Notes: generated from the sequence alone by a model not told the origin. A DNA stretch of 64,000 nt from Aquimarina spongiae (GCF_900141785.1 NZ_FQYP01000002.1:496001-560000); one strand, 5' to 3'; shown: positions 25,598-34,844, counted from the stretch's first letter. A program made the numbers and translations.

Positions 25598-26209
25598 ATG
25601 GAACCATTACTCTTTCCTAATAACTCGGATCCAATACAATTAGATATGAAAGATGCAGATGTGTGGTACTATCCTGCTTTTTTCACCGATGAGGAATCTA
25701 CTCATCTTTACGACCAACTTATCAAGACCATAGCCTGGCAACAAGATCCCATTACTATTTTTGGAAAAACCTATATGCAACCAAGGCTCACCGCTCTTTA
25801 TGCCAATAATACAAAGCCGTATCGATATTCAAATATCACCATGCATCCAAAAGCTTTTACTCCAGAATTGTTATCAATAAAAAATAGCATCGAAAACACT
25901 TGCGATATTCAATTTACTACCTGTCTATTGAATCTATATCGAGATGGGAGCGATAGTAATGGTTGGCATGCAGATAATGAAAAAGAGCTAGGACAACATC
26001 CAGTAATTGCATCTGTCACTTTTGGAGAAGAGCGTTGGTTTCACTTCAAACACAGATATGACAAAAATCTAAAACTAAAAGTAAAATTGCAACACGGTAG
26101 TTTATTAGTTATGCAAGGGGCAACTCAAGAAAATTGGCTGCATCAAATTCCTAAAACGAAAAAAAAGATTTCTTCTCGGATCAACCTGACCTTCAGAGTG
26201 ATAAAGTAA
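25598..26209 (+). CDS. AlkB-like alpha-ketoglutarate-dependent DNA repair dioxygenase
   Basis: This 203-residue enzyme removes alkyl groups from DNA or RNA bases by oxidation. The iron-binding residues are visible as His124 and Asp126 (GWHADNEK) and His182 (WLHQIPKT). The 2-oxoglutarate-binding arginines are Arg194 and Arg200 (SRINLTFR). Size and motif order are those of the AlkB family. It is co-transcribed with the DoxX-like gene. No Ada-type regulator is nearby. Confidence 0.92.
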   Translation: MEPLLFPNNSDPIQLDMKDADVWYYPAFFTDEESTHLYDQLIKTIAWQQDPITIFGKTYMQPRLTALYANNTKPYRYSNITMHPKAFTPELLSIKNSIENTCDIQFTTCLLNLYRDGSDSNGWHADNEKELGQHPVIASVTFGEERWFHFKHRYDKNLKLKVKLQHGSLLVMQGATQENWLHQIPKTKKKISSRINLTFRVIK

Positions 26210-26238
26210 AACCCCTACCAGGGGGCGGCAGGGGTTTT
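26208..26238. terminator. Terminator between convergent genes
   Basis: AAAACCCCT (26208-26216) pairs perfectly with AGGGGTTTT (26230-26238) around a GC-rich loop. It overlaps the stop of the AlkB-type gene and faces the convergent DoxX gene. Confidence 0.75.
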
Positions 26239-26294
26239 GAATCAAACAAAAATCAATTTATGAAAAAAATCCTATCTGTAGGGATTGTCTTTTA

Positions 26295-26708
26295 CTATGT
26301 TAACCTATAAAAATCTTCTCTGTAATCTTTTGATCTTATGTCATAATTATCTTTCTTCAACAACACCAACGACACCAAACAGCATAGCAAATGGATAAAC
26401 GCACAACTTTCTCTACCTGCATCCCAAAGAAATAGGGTAAAAAAAGCAAACAATATCACCGATATTTTTAATACATGTTTGGTAAACATTCCTAATACCA
26501 AGAAGAAGCCAATTACAAACTCTTCAAAAGGAACCAGAGGGGCCAACGCTTCCAACACCATATTATCAAACAAAGAAACTGAAACGAAGTAGCCATCCAG
26601 TCGATCTAGATACCCCGAATACTTGATAACATTATAAGTGCTATATACGACCAAAAAAGCACCGAAAGCGATTCTGGTAAAGTGATACAAATAAATTTTG
26701 AGTTTCAT
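26295..26708 (-). CDS. DoxX-like membrane protein
   Basis: This 137-residue protein has four hydrophobic segments, including RIAFGAFLVVYSTYNVIKYSG, FVIGFFLVLGMFT and FIHLLCCLVSLVLL, as in the DoxX/MauE family. It is not closely similar to the DoxX-like protein at 25248. The gene is divergent from an AraC-type regulator, and its promoter has a perfect TAATTTTG element at 26741-26734, so AraC control is likely. The function is unknown. Confidence 0.75.
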   Translation of the reverse strand: MKLKIYLYHFTRIAFGAFLVVYSTYNVIKYSGYLDRLDGYFVSVSLFDNMVLEALAPLVPFEEFVIGFFLVLGMFTKHVLKISVILFAFFTLFLWDAGRESCAFIHLLCCLVSLVLLKKDNYDIRSKDYREDFYRLT

Positions 26709-26733
26709 GTGAAGGTGTTTAAAAAACGGAGGA

Positions 26734-26741
26734 CAAAATTA
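26734..26741 (-). promoter_or_regulatory. -7 promoter element of the DoxX-like gene
   Basis: On the minus strand TAATTTTG matches TAnnTTTG fully, 26 bases before the ATG at 26708. It lies in the 202-bp divergent region shared with the AraC-type gene. Confidence 0.5.
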
Positions 26742-26910
26742 CTAGAAAGGGGTTCATAATCTCTTGTACTTTTTGTTTAATAACTTGTACAAAAATCACC
26801 TAACTACCTCTTAATCAATAAAATCAAACGGTTTCGTTGAAATTTACTTGTAAAAAATAAATGTTAAAATATTGATTTTATTTTGTAACTTTAGATATAA
26901 AAAGTTGTTT

Positions 26911-27768
26911 ATGAACCGCTATACATTGCATGAAACCTTTGTGGTACACCAATATTCTATCGATGAATGGGAAGCGGAACCTCACAATCATAATTATTTC
27001 GAAATAATTTTTGTTGAACAAGGAAATGGATATCATACCATTAATGATGTCAGGTTTCCATATAGAGAAAATGACATTTTCCTATTGGCTCCAGAAGACA
27101 CACATCACTTTGAAATCGAAAGTCATACCAAGTTCACTTATTTTAAGTTCACTGAGCTTTTATTTTCCAGTAAGGTTAATCTTCCCGACAGAAAGTATTG
27201 GTTACAACGTATAGAACAATTGTTACACCATCCAAATATTATTCCTGGGGATGTGATCTGCCATGAAGAAGATCGAAGTATCGTTTGGGACATTCATAAT
27301 TTGGTGTTGGAAGAATTCAAAAATGAAAAGATTTACTATCAGGAAATCATCTCCAACGCAATCAGTACCATATTAAGTATCATTGTCCGTAATATTTCAG
27401 AAAAGTACAATTCAAACAAAAGAGAGATCACTGTTAATCATTCGAAAATAGATCAAATACTAAGTCATATCCGACAACACGTATATGATAATGATCTTAC
27501 TAAAATCAATTTTTTGGCAAATAAGTTCAATATGTCTCAGAGTTCAATTAGTACATATTTCAAAAGAAAAACAGGAGAATCTATCCATCAATATGTCACC
27601 AAGTATAAAATGAAATTGGTGGAATACCGATTACAACATACCGAGTTTACTATTGCAGAGATTGCCTACCAATTAGGATATACCGATGAGAGTCACTTAA
27701 CAAAAACTTTTAAAAAGCATTTTGCAATGTCTCCCAAACAGTATCGTAAAGAATTGGCGTTAAGCTGA
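26911..27768 (+). CDS. AraC-family transcriptional regulator
   Basis: This 285-residue regulator has an N-terminal cupin-like sensing domain (about 1-130, with HNHNYFEIIFVEQGNGYH and LLAPEDTHHFEI). The C-terminal AraC double helix-turn-helix (about 185-285) includes NFLANKFNMSQSSISTYFKR, IAEIAYQLGYTDESHLTKTFKKH and SPKQYRKE. The ATG at 26911 was chosen because upstream codons overlap a promoter-like TAACTTTA (26886-26893). It is divergent from the DoxX-like gene and ends 7 bp before the convergent S1/P1 nuclease gene. Confidence 0.92.
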   Translation: MNRYTLHETFVVHQYSIDEWEAEPHNHNYFEIIFVEQGNGYHTINDVRFPYRENDIFLLAPEDTHHFEIESHTKFTYFKFTELLFSSKVNLPDRKYWLQRIEQLLHHPNIIPGDVICHEEDRSIVWDIHNLVLEEFKNEKIYYQEIISNAISTILSIIVRNISEKYNSNKREITVNHSKIDQILSHIRQHVYDNDLTKINFLANKFNMSQSSISTYFKRKTGESIHQYVTKYKMKLVEYRLQHTEFTIAEIAYQLGYTDESHLTKTFKKHFAMSPKQYRKELALS

Positions 27769-27775
27769 TCTCGAA

Positions 27776-28558
27776 TTATCCAAAAATTTCATTGAGTACT
27801 ACTGCAAGTCGGATTCCTCCCTTCTGCAATTGGGCATGCAGGGTAGGAAAATAATCGTACATATATCTGTATCCGAGTTTTTCACCCACATTAGCAGAAG
27901 CATACACTTTTTTGGCTAAATCCTGAGATTCCTGAATCCAATCCAAGACAGTGCCTTTTTTGATTTCCTCAATTTGCTGATCAGAAAATAAGGTAGCGTT
28001 CTTAGACAATTCAGTATAACTCATCCCAAAATGATTGATCATATTGCTGTCCCAAACCCGATGCAAATTTGATCCATCTTTGAACCACCTTACCTGGATA
28101 TCATTACCCCCTTTATCCTCTCCTCTACCCACATGCAAGGGTTGGTGTAAATCTCCTACAAAATGTACCAGCATTTTTAAATAGAATTCCTTATCCTCTA
28201 TCGATGAAGAATCATTTTTTAACACTTCTATACATTTTTGTATTCCTTGTACCAGGTCTCCATATTCACTTGGCGTTTCTTCTCCATATTTTTTATCAAA
28301 AGGGAAATTCACATAATGCCAGGGGCTGTATCCTTTGTACTTGGCTTCACTTTTAATATCATCGGCAAAAGTAGACACCATAGCAAGGCTTTGGCCTTTT
28401 AATATCTTTGCAATATTACGTTTTGCTTTTTTGGTAAGGTAATTGCTTGCTATTTCTCCAGTCGCCCTATGACCGGTTTTACCCCAATCGTCTTTTGCGG
28501 TAATTGTAATTGAAGAAATACATAATATGATAAGTAGAAGCTTATTTTTCAGATTCAT
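27776..28558 (-). CDS. S1/P1-type zinc nuclease
   Basis: This 260-residue exported nuclease degrades single-stranded DNA and RNA. After a signal peptide ending near TAKDD, the mature N-terminus begins with W-G-K-T-G-H, where the Trp is a zinc ligand as in the P1 family. Other conserved motifs are FADDI, PWHYVNFP, HFVGDLHQPLHVGRGEDKGG and NLHRVWDS, which supply the three-zinc site. The length (about 260) fits. It stands alone under a perfect -7 element at 28583-28576. The nuclease probably scavenges phosphate and nucleosides. Confidence 0.93.
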   Translation of the reverse strand: MNLKNKLLLIILCISSITITAKDDWGKTGHRATGEIASNYLTKKAKRNIAKILKGQSLAMVSTFADDIKSEAKYKGYSPWHYVNFPFDKKYGEETPSEYGDLVQGIQKCIEVLKNDSSSIEDKEFYLKMLVHFVGDLHQPLHVGRGEDKGGNDIQVRWFKDGSNLHRVWDSNMINHFGMSYTELSKNATLFSDQQIEEIKKGTVLDWIQESQDLAKKVYASANVGEKLGYRYMYDYFPTLHAQLQKGGIRLAVVLNEIFG

Positions 28559-28575
28559 GTTTCAATATTTTGCGG

Positions 28576-28583
28576 CAAAGATA
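28576..28583 (-). promoter_or_regulatory. -7 promoter element of the S1/P1 nuclease gene
   Basis: On the minus strand TATCTTTG matches TAnnTTTG fully, 18 bases before the ATG at 28558. Confidence 0.55.
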
Positions 28584-28648
28584 AAAAAAGGCTATGTTAG
28601 TGATTCGTTAAAATATGACTAGAGTTAAACCGTGCATTGTAGGTTGTT

Positions 28649-28656
28649 TAATTTTG
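28649..28656 (+). promoter_or_regulatory. -7 promoter element upstream of the alpha/beta-hydrolase gene
   Basis: TAATTTTG matches TAnnTTTG fully, 64 bases before the ATG at 28720. Confidence 0.45.
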
Positions 28657-28719
28657 TACATCAAAATATGATGAAGTATTTAACGTTTGCTATATAACTC
28701 TAAAGATACTACCCCAGAT

Positions 28720-29646
28720 ATGAAGTCAAAGTTTATACTTATTTTTTCATTATTCATATGTATTTGTTCTGCTCAGGAAAAAGAGTATAATTCAGCCATA
28801 GTAAAAGTTAACAGGTATGTCGAAGGTTCTTTAGTTACGCCATATTCCGATAAAAATTCCCCTCTTCTCATCTTCATTATGGATGCGGGACCAATCAATC
28901 GAGATGGTAACGACCGAATGTCAAAGAATGATACCTTCAAAAAACTAGCCTACGATTTAGCCAAGGCAGGAATTGCAACATTCAGATACGACAAGAGGCT
29001 TTTTAAAATGGAAAGTCTGGGTATCAAGGAGCATGAAATATCTTTTGATCATTTTGTCGAGGATGCAAAGTCAATAATTGATTACTTCAAAAGAAATGAT
29101 GCCTATACCAAGGTAATGGTAGTTGGGCATGGTCAGGGCTCATTAATTGGGATGATCGCTGCAAAAGAAAGAGCTGATGGTTTTATTTCTATTGCTGGAA
29201 ATGCGGATCCTCTGGACGAAGTGATTGTGGAGCAAATAGCCAAACAAGCTCCAGGATTAGAGAAAAATGCTGCAGTCGCATTTCGACAATTGCTGGAAAA
29301 CGGAAGAGCTGTTGGATATGATCCAGCATTAGAGTCTATTTTCAGATATGATTTACAACCCTTTATCAAATCCTGGATGAAATATGACCCTAAACAAGAA
29401 ATAGCAGCTTTGGATATTCCTGTTCTGATCGTTCATGGCGATAAAGACATACAAGTTGAGCTTTCCCAATCTGAAAAACTTAAAGAAGCTTCTCCCCAAG
29501 CCACCTACGCTATTATTTCGAATATGAATCATATCTTAAAAGAAATAAAGGGGGATCGTCTCGAAAGTTATAAATCTTATAACGAAGCCTGGAGAAAAAT
29601 TATGCCCGAAGTTCTAAACAGTATCACTAAATTTGTAAAAGAATAA
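28720..29646 (+). CDS. Exported alpha/beta-hydrolase with Gly at the nucleophile position
   Basis: This 308-residue protein has a signal peptide (to about CSAQ) and an alpha/beta-hydrolase fold: KLAYDLAKAGIATFRYDKR (about 75-93), VVGHGQGSLIG (134-144), VLIVHGDKDIQVE with the likely acid, and ISNMNHILK with the likely histidine. In relatives the elbow reads G-H-S-x-G-S. Here residue 138, the nucleophile, is Gly (codon GGT, 29131-29133). Asp and His remain. The protein may be inactive, may use the nearby Ser141, or may work as a binding protein. It probably starts an operon with the HAD phosphatase and M61-like genes, 43 bp and more downstream. Confidence 0.8.
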   Translation: MKSKFILIFSLFICICSAQEKEYNSAIVKVNRYVEGSLVTPYSDKNSPLLIFIMDAGPINRDGNDRMSKNDTFKKLAYDLAKAGIATFRYDKRLFKMESLGIKEHEISFDHFVEDAKSIIDYFKRNDAYTKVMVVGHGQGSLIGMIAAKERADGFISIAGNADPLDEVIVEQIAKQAPGLEKNAAVAFRQLLENGRAVGYDPALESIFRYDLQPFIKSWMKYDPKQEIAALDIPVLIVHGDKDIQVELSQSEKLKEASPQATYAIISNMNHILKEIKGDRLESYKSYNEAWRKIMPEVLNSITKFVKE

Positions 29647-29689
29647 TTATTATCTTAATTTGGATCAACCCAAATCTCAACCACTGCTA

Positions 29690-30496
29690 ATGCCAAATCG
29701 CATTGTATTTTCTGACATTGATGGAACTTTATTAAATCCAGAAAGAGAGCTTTCATCGTTCACCATTTCCGAAGTTCAAAGAATAAAGAATCAAATCCCG
29801 GTAATTTTAATTTCCTCTAGGATGCCTAGTGCGATGACCCATTTGCAAAATGAGCTTGGTATTATCGATCAACCGTTAATCTGCTATAACGGAGGATTAA
29901 TTTTGGTGGATCAACAGCCTATACACTCTACAGTAATACCTGTAGATATTATCGAAAAACTAAATACTTTCAACGCTAGCACCAAAGTGCATCTTAGCCT
30001 CTATTATGAAGATGAATGGTATGTTCCTGAAATGGATTTTTGGGCAAACAGAGAGGCCAGTAATACCAAAGTAGTACCCCAAGTGAAATCTACTTCGAGA
30101 GTTATTGATACGTGGAGGGATGGAAACAAAGGAGCTCATAAAATTATGTGCATGGGAGAAGAACCAATGATTGATAAGGTTTTCAACTATTTAAATAGTA
30201 CCTTTGGTAACCATTTACATCTCTATAGATCCAAGCCAACCTATATAGAAATAGCCCACAAGAGCATTTCTAAATTGACTGCCATTGAAATGTTATTAGA
30301 TACACATTTTGATATTCCGATTTCTGATGTAGTAGCCTTTGGTGATAATTATAATGATATGGAAATGCTAAAGGCAGTAGGTACAGGTGTAGCCGTTGCC
30401 AATGCCAAAAAAGAAGTGCTACAAATTGCAGATACAGTAACTCTGGCAGGAAAAGAAGATGGTGTAGCCACTTATATTAAGAATAACATTTTATAA
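29690..30496 (+). CDS. Cof-type HAD-IIB phosphatase
   Basis: This 268-residue cytoplasmic phosphatase has the HAD motif I FSDIDGTLLNPER (about 7-19), motif II near ISSRMP, a type IIB cap in the middle and a C-terminal FGDNYNDMEMLKAVGTGVAVANA, which is the usual Cof-family ending. Likely substrates are sugar phosphates or cofactors such as FMN or PLP. I chose ATG 29690, since the in-frame TTG at 29660 is less likely. It lies 2 bp before the M61-like gene. Confidence 0.9.
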   Translation: MPNRIVFSDIDGTLLNPERELSSFTISEVQRIKNQIPVILISSRMPSAMTHLQNELGIIDQPLICYNGGLILVDQQPIHSTVIPVDIIEKLNTFNASTKVHLSLYYEDEWYVPEMDFWANREASNTKVVPQVKSTSRVIDTWRDGNKGAHKIMCMGEEPMIDKVFNYLNSTFGNHLHLYRSKPTYIEIAHKSISKLTAIEMLLDTHFDIPISDVVAFGDNYNDMEMLKAVGTGVAVANAKKEVLQIADTVTLAGKEDGVATYIKNNIL

Positions 30497-30498
30497 TT

Positions 30499-32400
30499 GT
30501 GAAGAAGAACTATAGATTTATACCTATCCTTGTATTAACAATACTATGCGTTATTGTTTTACCTGGGTGTAAATCGGCCGAATCTTCTTCTACTGCAATC
30601 AAACATTATTCGCCCATCAACGCTTCTATTGATCTTTATGAGATTATCGATGATAAGGTAAAAGTAGAAATCAGAACCGAAAGTATAGATGCCGATACCA
30701 TAAGTTATTTCTTACCCAAGATCGTTCCCGGCACCTATCAAAACAACAATTATGGCAAGTATATCGAAAGTTTTGAAGCTTTTGATAAAGAGGGAAAATC
30801 ATTGTCTGTTCAAAAAGTTGGGCATAACCAATGGAAAATCAATAACGTTCGGCAACTAGCAAAAATCACGTATCTAGTCAACGATACCTTTGATATAGAA
30901 AATACACACGAGATATTCTCTCCCACTGGTACGAATATCGACCAGGACAAAAATTTCATTCTCAACTTGTATGCTTTTGTTGGGTATTTTTCTGAGATGA
31001 AAGAAACCGAGTATCGCCTGTTTATAAAACATCCTGTTCATCTAGAAGCTTCAACCTCTGCTAAAGAAGTCGAACCAGGAGATTCTTCAGAAAATATCAA
31101 TTTCAACGTTGACTACTTTATTTTTAATAGATATGCCGATGTAGCAGATACTCCTATTATGTATTCTGTTCCCGATCGGGTTACCTTTACAGCAAATGGA
31201 ATTGAAATATTATTAAGCATCTACTCCCCTAATAAAATTCACAAAGCATCGCGTTTTACAGAGCAAATGGAGCGTATGATTAGAGCTCAAAGCAATTTCC
31301 TGGGGAATATTAATACCACAAAAAAGTATAGTATCTTATTATACTTATCGACTACCAAACCAAACGATGCTTCTGGTTTTGGGGCTCTGGAACACGACAC
31401 CTCTACCGTAGTGGTCTTGCCAGAGTCGCTCACAAGGGCAAAACTAACTGAATCCCTAATTAATGTTGTTTCTCACGAGTTCTTTCATATCGTAACTCCT
31501 TTAAGTATCCAATCCAAAGAAATCCATTTCTTCGATTATAATCAGCCAAAAATGTCAAAACATTTATGGTTGTATGAAGGAACTACCGAGTATTTTTCAA
31601 TCATCTTTCAAATTACACAAGGACTTATCGGGCAAGAAGAATTTATGGAAATACTGTTGGAAAAAATTGAAATTTCAAAACAGTTTGATGATTCCTGGTC
31701 TTTTACTGAAATGAGTAAAAACATCTTAAAGGAGCCTTACCGACAGAATTATCGCAATGTGTATGAAAAAGGAGCTTTGATTTCTATGTGTATAGATATT
31801 TTGATGCGAGAAAAGAGCGATGGACTATACGGAATTGTAGACCTTATTCACAACCTATCTCAGGAATATGGTAGTCAAAATCCTTTTGACGATGATGAAC
31901 TGATCCCGACAATTCGCGAGTTTTCTTATCCTGAAGTAGGCGATTTCTTAGAAAATCATGTCGTTAATAACACACCGATCGATTATAATTACTATTTGAA
32001 CAAAGTGGGCATTCAATTTGGCGAAAAGACAGTGAATTCTTCCTATTTCATAGATGGTCAACAACCACTAGTAAAAGCCTCTGAAGACAGTAATGAGATT
32101 ATTTTTGAATCTAACACTAAGTATAACAATTTCTTGAAAAACTTGGGTATACAAGGTGGTGACGTACTTCTGAGTATCAATGGTAAAAAATATCAAGTAA
32201 AGAACATTTATGATCTTTTTGGAGATTCTAATCAATGGAAATTGGGCGACACTGTTATTTTTGAAATTAAACGAGGAACAGAAAAAATGACTTTACAGAC
32301 CGAGGTCATCAAGCCCACTATACAAAAAACCATTCTTGAGCAAATTCCTGAGGCTTCAGAACAGCAAATAAAATTATTAAAGAGCTGGATCAACGACTGA
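30499..32400 (+). CDS. M61-like glycyl aminopeptidase-type metallopeptidase, lipoprotein with PDZ domain
   Basis: This 633-residue lipoprotein opens with a GTG start and has the lipobox VLPGC (Cys24). The N-terminal domain (about 40-220) is beta-rich, as in M61. The catalytic domain has HEFFH at residues 326-330 and the third zinc ligand in LYEGTTEYFS near 360. A C-terminal PDZ-like domain (about 540-610) includes NLGIQGGDVLLSINGKKY. M61 enzymes remove N-terminal glycine or other residues. The GTG start is 2 bp behind the HAD stop, which argues for co-transcription. Confidence 0.88.
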   Translation: MKKNYRFIPILVLTILCVIVLPGCKSAESSSTAIKHYSPINASIDLYEIIDDKVKVEIRTESIDADTISYFLPKIVPGTYQNNNYGKYIESFEAFDKEGKSLSVQKVGHNQWKINNVRQLAKITYLVNDTFDIENTHEIFSPTGTNIDQDKNFILNLYAFVGYFSEMKETEYRLFIKHPVHLEASTSAKEVEPGDSSENINFNVDYFIFNRYADVADTPIMYSVPDRVTFTANGIEILLSIYSPNKIHKASRFTEQMERMIRAQSNFLGNINTTKKYSILLYLSTTKPNDASGFGALEHDTSTVVVLPESLTRAKLTESLINVVSHEFFHIVTPLSIQSKEIHFFDYNQPKMSKHLWLYEGTTEYFSIIFQITQGLIGQEEFMEILLEKIEISKQFDDSWSFTEMSKNILKEPYRQNYRNVYEKGALISMCIDILMREKSDGLYGIVDLIHNLSQEYGSQNPFDDDELIPTIREFSYPEVGDFLENHVVNNTPIDYNYYLNKVGIQFGEKTVNSSYFIDGQQPLVKASEDSNEIIFESNTKYNNFLKNLGIQGGDVLLSINGKKYQVKNIYDLFGDSNQWKLGDTVIFEIKRGTEKMTLQTEVIKPTIQKTILEQIPEASEQQIKLLKSWIND

Positions 32401-32479
32401 TAATTTTTCGTAAAATGCAGTTTGAGCTTTTATAAAATAGTGTATTTTGTGGGCTATTATCAAAAATTACACTTCTCAA

Positions 32480-33784
32480 ATGGAAAATTCTCCTTTTTTT
32501 ACTGATGACACTATAGTTTTCGGAATTTTGATGCTTTGTTTAGGTTTGGTGTTTTATACTTCATCCATCGACAAAGGTTTCTGGAAATCTTTCTACAAAA
32601 TAGTACCAGGAGTTTTACTTTGCTATTTATTACCTGCCATTTTTAACTCAGTTGGGCTTATTTCTCCCCACTGGAGCGAGCTGGATGCAGATGGTGAATT
32701 GGTAGAAAAATCTTCAAATGTATATTTTATCGCAAGTAGGTATCTTTTACCAGCCTCATTGGTGTTAATGACCTTAAGTATCGACTTAAAAGGAATTTTT
32801 AATCTCGGGCCTAAAGCGCTTATCATGTTTTTGACAGGTACTCTAGGAATTGTTATCGGTGGACCTGTTGCTATCTTATTAATTTCTCTGGTATCCCCAG
32901 AAACTGTTGGAGGTGCTGGGTTTGATGCCGTATGGAGAGGATTATCTACTCTCGCAGGGAGCTGGATTGGTGGAGGAGCAAATCAGGCAGCTATGTTAGA
33001 AATCTATCAATATAACCCCGACAAATATGGTGGGATGGTTTTGGTAGACATTGTAGTTGCCAATGTTTGGATGGCTCTATTATTAATCGGAATTGGTAAA
33101 AGCGACAAAATAGATCGCTGGTTAAAAGCGGATAACACAGCCATAGAATCGCTAAAGGAAAAAGTATCCACTTATGCCGATAGCATCACTAGAAATCCAT
33201 CGCTTACAGATTACATTGTCATGTTAGCAATTGCTTTTACCGCAGTTGGATTATCCCATTGGGGTGCCGCAGGAATGTCAAAAATGTTATCTAATAACTT
33301 TGAAATTTTTAACGATAAAAGTTCTGCATTATCTTCTTTTACTTCCAAGTTTTTCTGGATGGTAACCATTGCAACCATTATAGGAATTACCTTATCCTAT
33401 ACCAAAGCCAAAAAATATGAAGGTGCTGGTGCAAGTAAATTAGGAAGTATTTTTATTTATATACTGGTTGCTACTATCGGAATGAAAATGGATCTGGGGA
33501 TGATTTTTGAAAATCCAGGATTAATCGCCATTGGTTTGGTCTGGATGTCTATTCATGCCCTATTATTGATTTTTGTTGCCAAAATAATCAAAGCTCCTTA
33601 TTTCTTTTTGGCTGTAGGTAGCCAGGCTAATGTTGGTGGTGCTGCTTCTGCTCCTGTAGTTGCGGCCGCTTTTCACCCTTCGTTAACTACTGTTGGGGTA
33701 CTATTAGCGGTTTTTGGATATGTGGTTGGTACTTATGGTGCTATTTTATGTACGATATTAATGGAAATTGCATCCAAAGGATAA
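32480..33784 (+). CDS. DUF819 family membrane protein
   Basis: This 434-residue inner-membrane protein has about ten to twelve hydrophobic segments. Motifs such as SLVSPETVGGAGFDAVWRGLSTLAGSWIGGGANQAAM and a glycine/alanine-rich VGSQANVGGAASAPVVAAAF near residue 390 are what I recall of DUF819 (YjcL-like) proteins, thought to be transporters. The two repeats hint at a two-fold symmetric carrier. I chose ATG 32480, not an upstream TTG. The substrate is unknown. It lies between the M61-like gene and a DUF4369 lipoprotein. Confidence 0.85.
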   Translation: MENSPFFTDDTIVFGILMLCLGLVFYTSSIDKGFWKSFYKIVPGVLLCYLLPAIFNSVGLISPHWSELDADGELVEKSSNVYFIASRYLLPASLVLMTLSIDLKGIFNLGPKALIMFLTGTLGIVIGGPVAILLISLVSPETVGGAGFDAVWRGLSTLAGSWIGGGANQAAMLEIYQYNPDKYGGMVLVDIVVANVWMALLLIGIGKSDKIDRWLKADNTAIESLKEKVSTYADSITRNPSLTDYIVMLAIAFTAVGLSHWGAAGMSKMLSNNFEIFNDKSSALSSFTSKFFWMVTIATIIGITLSYTKAKKYEGAGASKLGSIFIYILVATIGMKMDLGMIFENPGLIAIGLVWMSIHALLLIFVAKIIKAPYFFLAVGSQANVGGAASAPVVAAAFHPSLTTVGVLLAVFGYVVGTYGAILCTILMEIASKG

Positions 33785-33911
33785 ACCTATAAAGCACTTA
33801 AAACTACTTTTAAGAAGATAGAGGTTTGAAGACTGAAAAGGGAATATGCCCTATTTATTTCAAATAAAATCTGCATCTTTGTAACCCATTTTAATTGAAT
33901 ATTTCGAACGC

Positions 33912-34658
33912 ATGAAAAGAATTCCTTTTTTATTAATTACAGTACTATTATTAACCTATTGCAGCTCTCCTAAAAAAGAGGGAAATGTTGTTATTTCCGG
34001 AAACATTGATGGGTTAAAAAAAGGGACATTATATCTGCAAAAGATTAAAGACACTTTATTGGTGAATGTGGATTCGGTAGTTATTGAAGGAAACTCAGAA
34101 TTTGTAATGCAGTCTAATGTAGAAGAACCGGAAATACATTATTTATATCTGGATAAAGACGATGGTACTCAGTACAACGATCGCATTGACTTCTTTGCAG
34201 AACCAGGAGAAATAGTAATCAAAACTACACTACAAGACTTTGAAACCGATGTAAAAATAACTGGTGGAAAAAACCAGGAAAAATACCAAGAGTACAAGAA
34301 AATGTTGGAACGTTTTAATCAACGTAACCTTCGGCTAATGAAGGAAGATTTTGAGGCTACCAAACAAAAAGATGATGAGAAATTGATGGAAAACGATGTG
34401 GCCTACAAAAAGCTTTTACGTCAAAAGTATCTGTATACCATTAATTTTGCGGTTTACAACAAAAAATTAGAAGTAGCTCCATATGTTACCCTTAGCGAGA
34501 TCTATGACGCTAATATCAAGTATCTGGATACAGTAGCAAAATCTCTTAGCCCAAGGGTAAAAAAATCTTTGTACGGTAAACAACTTATAGCCTATGTAGA
34601 AAAGCGAAAGAAACAGCAAGAAGAAGCTGAAAAGACAATAGATTCGCTAAATCAGTAA
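33912..34658 (+). CDS. DUF4369-containing lipoprotein
   Basis: This 248-residue lipoprotein has a lipobox TYCSS (Cys17). A DUF4369-like beta domain (about 24-115) begins VVISGNIDGLKKGTLYLQKIKD. A charged coiled-coil-like stretch follows (about 120-180) and a Lys/Glu-rich tail closes the protein. In Bacteroidota the DUF4369 domain is often followed by a thioredoxin domain of the ResA/TlpA type. Here the thioredoxin part with CxxC is absent, so the protein is a stand-alone sensor or scaffold form. The function is unknown. Confidence 0.8.
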   Translation: MKRIPFLLITVLLLTYCSSPKKEGNVVISGNIDGLKKGTLYLQKIKDTLLVNVDSVVIEGNSEFVMQSNVEEPEIHYLYLDKDDGTQYNDRIDFFAEPGEIVIKTTLQDFETDVKITGGKNQEKYQEYKKMLERFNQRNLRLMKEDFEATKQKDDEKLMENDVAYKKLLRQKYLYTINFAVYNKKLEVAPYVTLSEIYDANIKYLDTVAKSLSPRVKKSLYGKQLIAYVEKRKKQQEEAEKTIDSLNQ

Positions 34659-34674
34659 AAAATAATACTAAAAG

Positions 34675-34708
34675 AAAAAGCTCTAAACAATGTTTAGAGC
34701 TTTTTTTT
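34675..34708 (+). terminator. Intrinsic terminator
   Basis: AAAAAGCTCTAAAC (34675-34688) pairs with GTTTAGAGCTTTTT (34692-34705) around a 3-base loop, followed by more T. It begins 17 bp after the DUF4369 stop and faces the tRNA gene. Confidence 0.88.
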
Positions 34709-34712
34709 ATTG

Positions 34713-34786
34713 AGCCGATAGAGGGACTCGAACCCACGACCTGCTGATTACAAATCAGCTGCTCTAGCCAGCTGAGCTATATCGGC
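34713..34786 (-). tRNA. tRNA-Thr (anticodon TGT)
   Basis: This 74-base minus-strand tRNA folds with a 7-bp acceptor stem GCCGATA/TATCGGC, a D arm GCTC/GAGC, an anticodon arm GCTGA-TTTGTAA-TCAGC and a T arm GTGGG-TTCGAGT-CCCTC. The anticodon is TGT, which reads ACA threonine codons. The discriminator base is T, usual for tRNA-Thr. CCA is not encoded. The T stem has one T-T mismatch at its second pair. Confidence 0.95.
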
Positions 34787-34844
34787 AAAAGCGGTTGCAA
34801 ATATAATTGCTCTAATGATATTTGCAAATACTTTTTCAAAAAAA

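Noticed and set aside
29133..29369. 78-residue minus-strand frame inside the alpha/beta-hydrolase gene
   Set aside because: Pure shadow of the coding strand, no promoter or motif.
34713..34786. tRNA gene as an integration site of a genomic island
   Set aside because: Flanking genes are ordinary, and no integrase or repeated tRNA 3' end was seen nearby.
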